DNA of 6,280 bases from an uncultured Pseudorhodobacter sp. (GTDB lineage Bacteria; Pseudomonadota; Alphaproteobacteria; Rhodobacterales; Rhodobacteraceae), in contig CALEMZ010000109.1 in the NCBI GenBank assembly GCA_937910975.1, forward strand, positions 1 through 6,280, read 5' to 3'. The translations under genes were made by a program, and so were the position numbers. Under the pieces are notes generated by a model. It saw only the letters and a program-made list of their open reading frames with translations. It ran no database searches and was not told where the DNA came from. This document shows, in pieces, positions 4,616-6,280 of the stretch (positions are counted from its first letter, which is position 1; each line of letters begins with the position of its first letter).

Positions 4616-6268
4616 ATGACAAATTTCACGGGCACCGCTAAAACTGTACATCCGGCGGCCTTAACCTTTGCATCCGAAGTCAAGGCGGGCGTGCTGAGCC
4701 GCCGTGAGTTCATGACGCGAGTCGGCGCATTGGGGGTGACGGCCCCGGCAGCTTACGCGCTGTTGGGCCTTGCTGCCCCGGCGGCCAAAGCCCAGACCCC
4801 ATCTATGGGTGGCACGCTGCGCATGGAGATGGAAACCAAAGGTTTAAAAGATCCGCGCACTGCAGACTGGAGCCAGATCGCAAACTTCACCCGCGGTTGG
4901 CTGGAATATCTGGTGGAATACAACAGCGACGGCTCCTTGCGCGGGATGCTGTTGGAAAGCTGGGCCGCCAATGACGATGCCACCGAATACACGCTTAACG
5001 TCCGCAAAGGCGTAAAGTGGAACAATGGTGACGACTTCACTGCCGAGGATGTGGCTCATAACCTCAACCGCTGGTGCGATGGTAATGTTGAGGGCAACTC
5101 GATGGCCGGGCGCATGAACGCGTTGGTCAACGCGGAAACCAAGCTTGCCAATGACGGCGCCATCACAGTGGTGGACAACTACACCGTCAAAATCAAATTG
5201 AGCGCGCCGGATATTTCAGTGATCGTAGGCATGGCCGACTATCCCGCCGCCGTTGTTCACAAAAGCTATGACAACGGTGACCCGGCCTCCAACCCGATCG
5301 GCACCGGCCCCTATTTACCTGGAACCAACGAGGTTGGCGTCCGTCAAGTTCTGACCCGCAACGCGGATCACACGTGGTGGGGCACCGAAGTTTATGGCGG
5401 CCCGTATCTGGACGAGATCGCCTATATCGACCTTGGCTCCGACCCTTCCGCAGCCGTCGCCGCCGCTGGTTCGGGCGAGATTGATATCACCTATCAGACC
5501 ACCGGCGATTTTGTCGATATTCTGGACGGTCTGGGCTGGGAAAAGAGCCAGGCGGTTACGGCGGCCACGCTGGCCGTGCGCTTCAACCAAGATGCAGATG
5601 ACTATAAGGACGTGCGCGTTCGCCGCGCGCTAGCCATGGCAGTGGACAATAATGTCGTTCTGGAACTCGGCTATAACGGGCTCGGGACGGTTGCGGAAAA
5701 CCACCATGTCTGCCCGATCCACCCCGAATACGCCGAACTGCCTACTCAGAAGGCAGACCCGGCGGGTGCATTGGCCTTGCTGACCGAAGCTGGCATGGCC
5801 GATCATGAGTTTGAGCTGATCTCGATTGATGACGCCTGGCAAGCGGCGACCTGTGATGCGGTGGCCGCCCAGATCCGCGATGCGGGTATCAAGATCAAAC
5901 GGACAGTTTTGCCCGGTTCGACCTTCTGGAATGATTGGCTAAAGTATCCGTTCTCGTCCACCGAATGGAACATGCGCCCGCTTGGCGTTCAGGTTCTGTC
6001 GCTGGCCTACCGCACGGGCGAGGCATGGAACGAATCCGCCTTCAGCAATGAGGAGTTCGATACGTTGCTGGCCAAAGCCAATTCTATCGCCGATGCGGAC
6101 TCGCGCAGCGTAGTGATGAAGCGGATTGAGGAAATCATGCAAGAGCAAGGCGTGATGGTTCAGCCTTACTGGCGCTCGCTCTATCGTCACTATGACCCGA
6201 AAGTCAAAGGGGCTGAGATGCACCCAACCTTTGAGCATCACCACTACAAGTGGTCGATCGACACCTGA
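4616..6268 (+). CDS. Tat-exported ABC-transporter substrate-binding protein, family 5 (DppA/OppA type)
   Basis: A periplasmic receptor that hands a solute to an ABC importer of the peptide/nickel class. It has 550 residues, the usual size for the family, and is complete. The N-terminus carries a twin-arginine signal: SRREFM at 28-33, a hydrophobic stretch rich in Ala, Leu and Gly to about 56, and AKA at 57-59 as a likely cleavage site. There is no lipobox, so it should be soluble. The mature part shows the family 5 pattern: LLESWAANDDATEYTLNVRKGVKWNNGD (112-139), FTAEDVAHNLNRW (141-153), NPIGTGPYLPG (226-236), the GGPYLDEIAYIDLG block (261-274) and VRVRRALAMAVDNN (333-346). The permease and ATPase genes expected next would lie beyond the right edge. 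The araC gene upstream is its likely regulator. Peptides are the commonest ligands of the family, but sugars, nickel and others occur; the ligand cannot be told here. Confidence 0.93.
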   Translation: MTNFTGTAKTVHPAALTFASEVKAGVLSRREFMTRVGALGVTAPAAYALLGLAAPAAKAQTPSMGGTLRMEMETKGLKDPRTADWSQIANFTRGWLEYLVEYNSDGSLRGMLLESWAANDDATEYTLNVRKGVKWNNGDDFTAEDVAHNLNRWCDGNVEGNSMAGRMNALVNAETKLANDGAITVVDNYTVKIKLSAPDISVIVGMADYPAAVVHKSYDNGDPASNPIGTGPYLPGTNEVGVRQVLTRNADHTWWGTEVYGGPYLDEIAYIDLGSDPSAAVAAAGSGEIDITYQTTGDFVDILDGLGWEKSQAVTAATLAVRFNQDADDYKDVRVRRALAMAVDNNVVLELGYNGLGTVAENHHVCPIHPEYAELPTQKADPAGALALLTEAGMADHEFELISIDDAWQAATCDAVAAQIRDAGIKIKRTVLPGSTFWNDWLKYPFSSTEWNMRPLGVQVLSLAYRTGEAWNESAFSNEEFDTLLAKANSIADADSRSVVMKRIEEIMQEQGVMVQPYWRSLYRHYDPKVKGAEMHPTFEHHHYKWSIDT

Positions 6269-6280
6269 TCTGAGGTTCAT

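Overview
The window looks like chromosomal DNA of an alphaproteobacterium, most likely a member of the Rhodobacteraceae (roseobacter group). The evidence is the moderately high GC content, the gene order pyrH-frr-uppS-cdsA, a MiaA carrying the 'NADALQVY...LTARP' active-site variant that I associate with this group, and a Tat-exported family 5 solute-binding protein closely resembling those I remember from roseobacters. The assignment rests on protein recognition, not on a search.

Left part (1-2430, minus strand): a housekeeping cluster read from right to left. It holds pyrH (UMP kinase), frr (ribosome recycling factor), uppS (undecaprenyl diphosphate synthase) and the first 64 codons of cdsA (phosphatidate cytidylyltransferase), which runs off the left edge. 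uppS and cdsA overlap by an ATGA; frr and uppS are 36 nt apart; pyrH and frr are separated by 148 nt containing a 9-bp inverted repeat. The genes join pyrimidine nucleotide supply, translation recycling, and the lipid carrier and phospholipid steps of envelope synthesis, an arrangement common in bacteria.

Middle (2431-3455): a 143-bp divergent intergenic region containing a perfect 8+2+8 palindrome, then miaA (tRNA dimethylallyltransferase) on the plus strand. Behind miaA, in a 124-bp gap, lie two tandem 12-mers whose cores resemble DnaA boxes.

Right part (3580-6268, plus strand): an AraC-family regulator with an N-terminal cupin-like sensor region and a C-terminal double helix-turn-helix. 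After it come a 238-bp regulatory-looking gap and a complete family 5 (dipeptide/oligopeptide/nickel-type) ABC-transporter substrate-binding protein with a twin-arginine signal peptide. The gap holds repeated copies of a TGTCGTTTT motif, a weak promoter candidate, a leader hairpin and a strong ribosome binding site. The simplest reading is an uptake system whose permease and ATPase genes lie beyond the right edge, controlled by the adjacent AraC regulator. The substrate cannot be read from the sequence.

I see no RNA genes, insertion sequences, CRISPR arrays or phage genes. All six protein-coding genes and the partial seventh belong to known families, and I found no convincing new multi-gene system. 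The most interesting unexplained signals are the non-coding repeats and palindromes in the three intergenic regions around miaA and araC.
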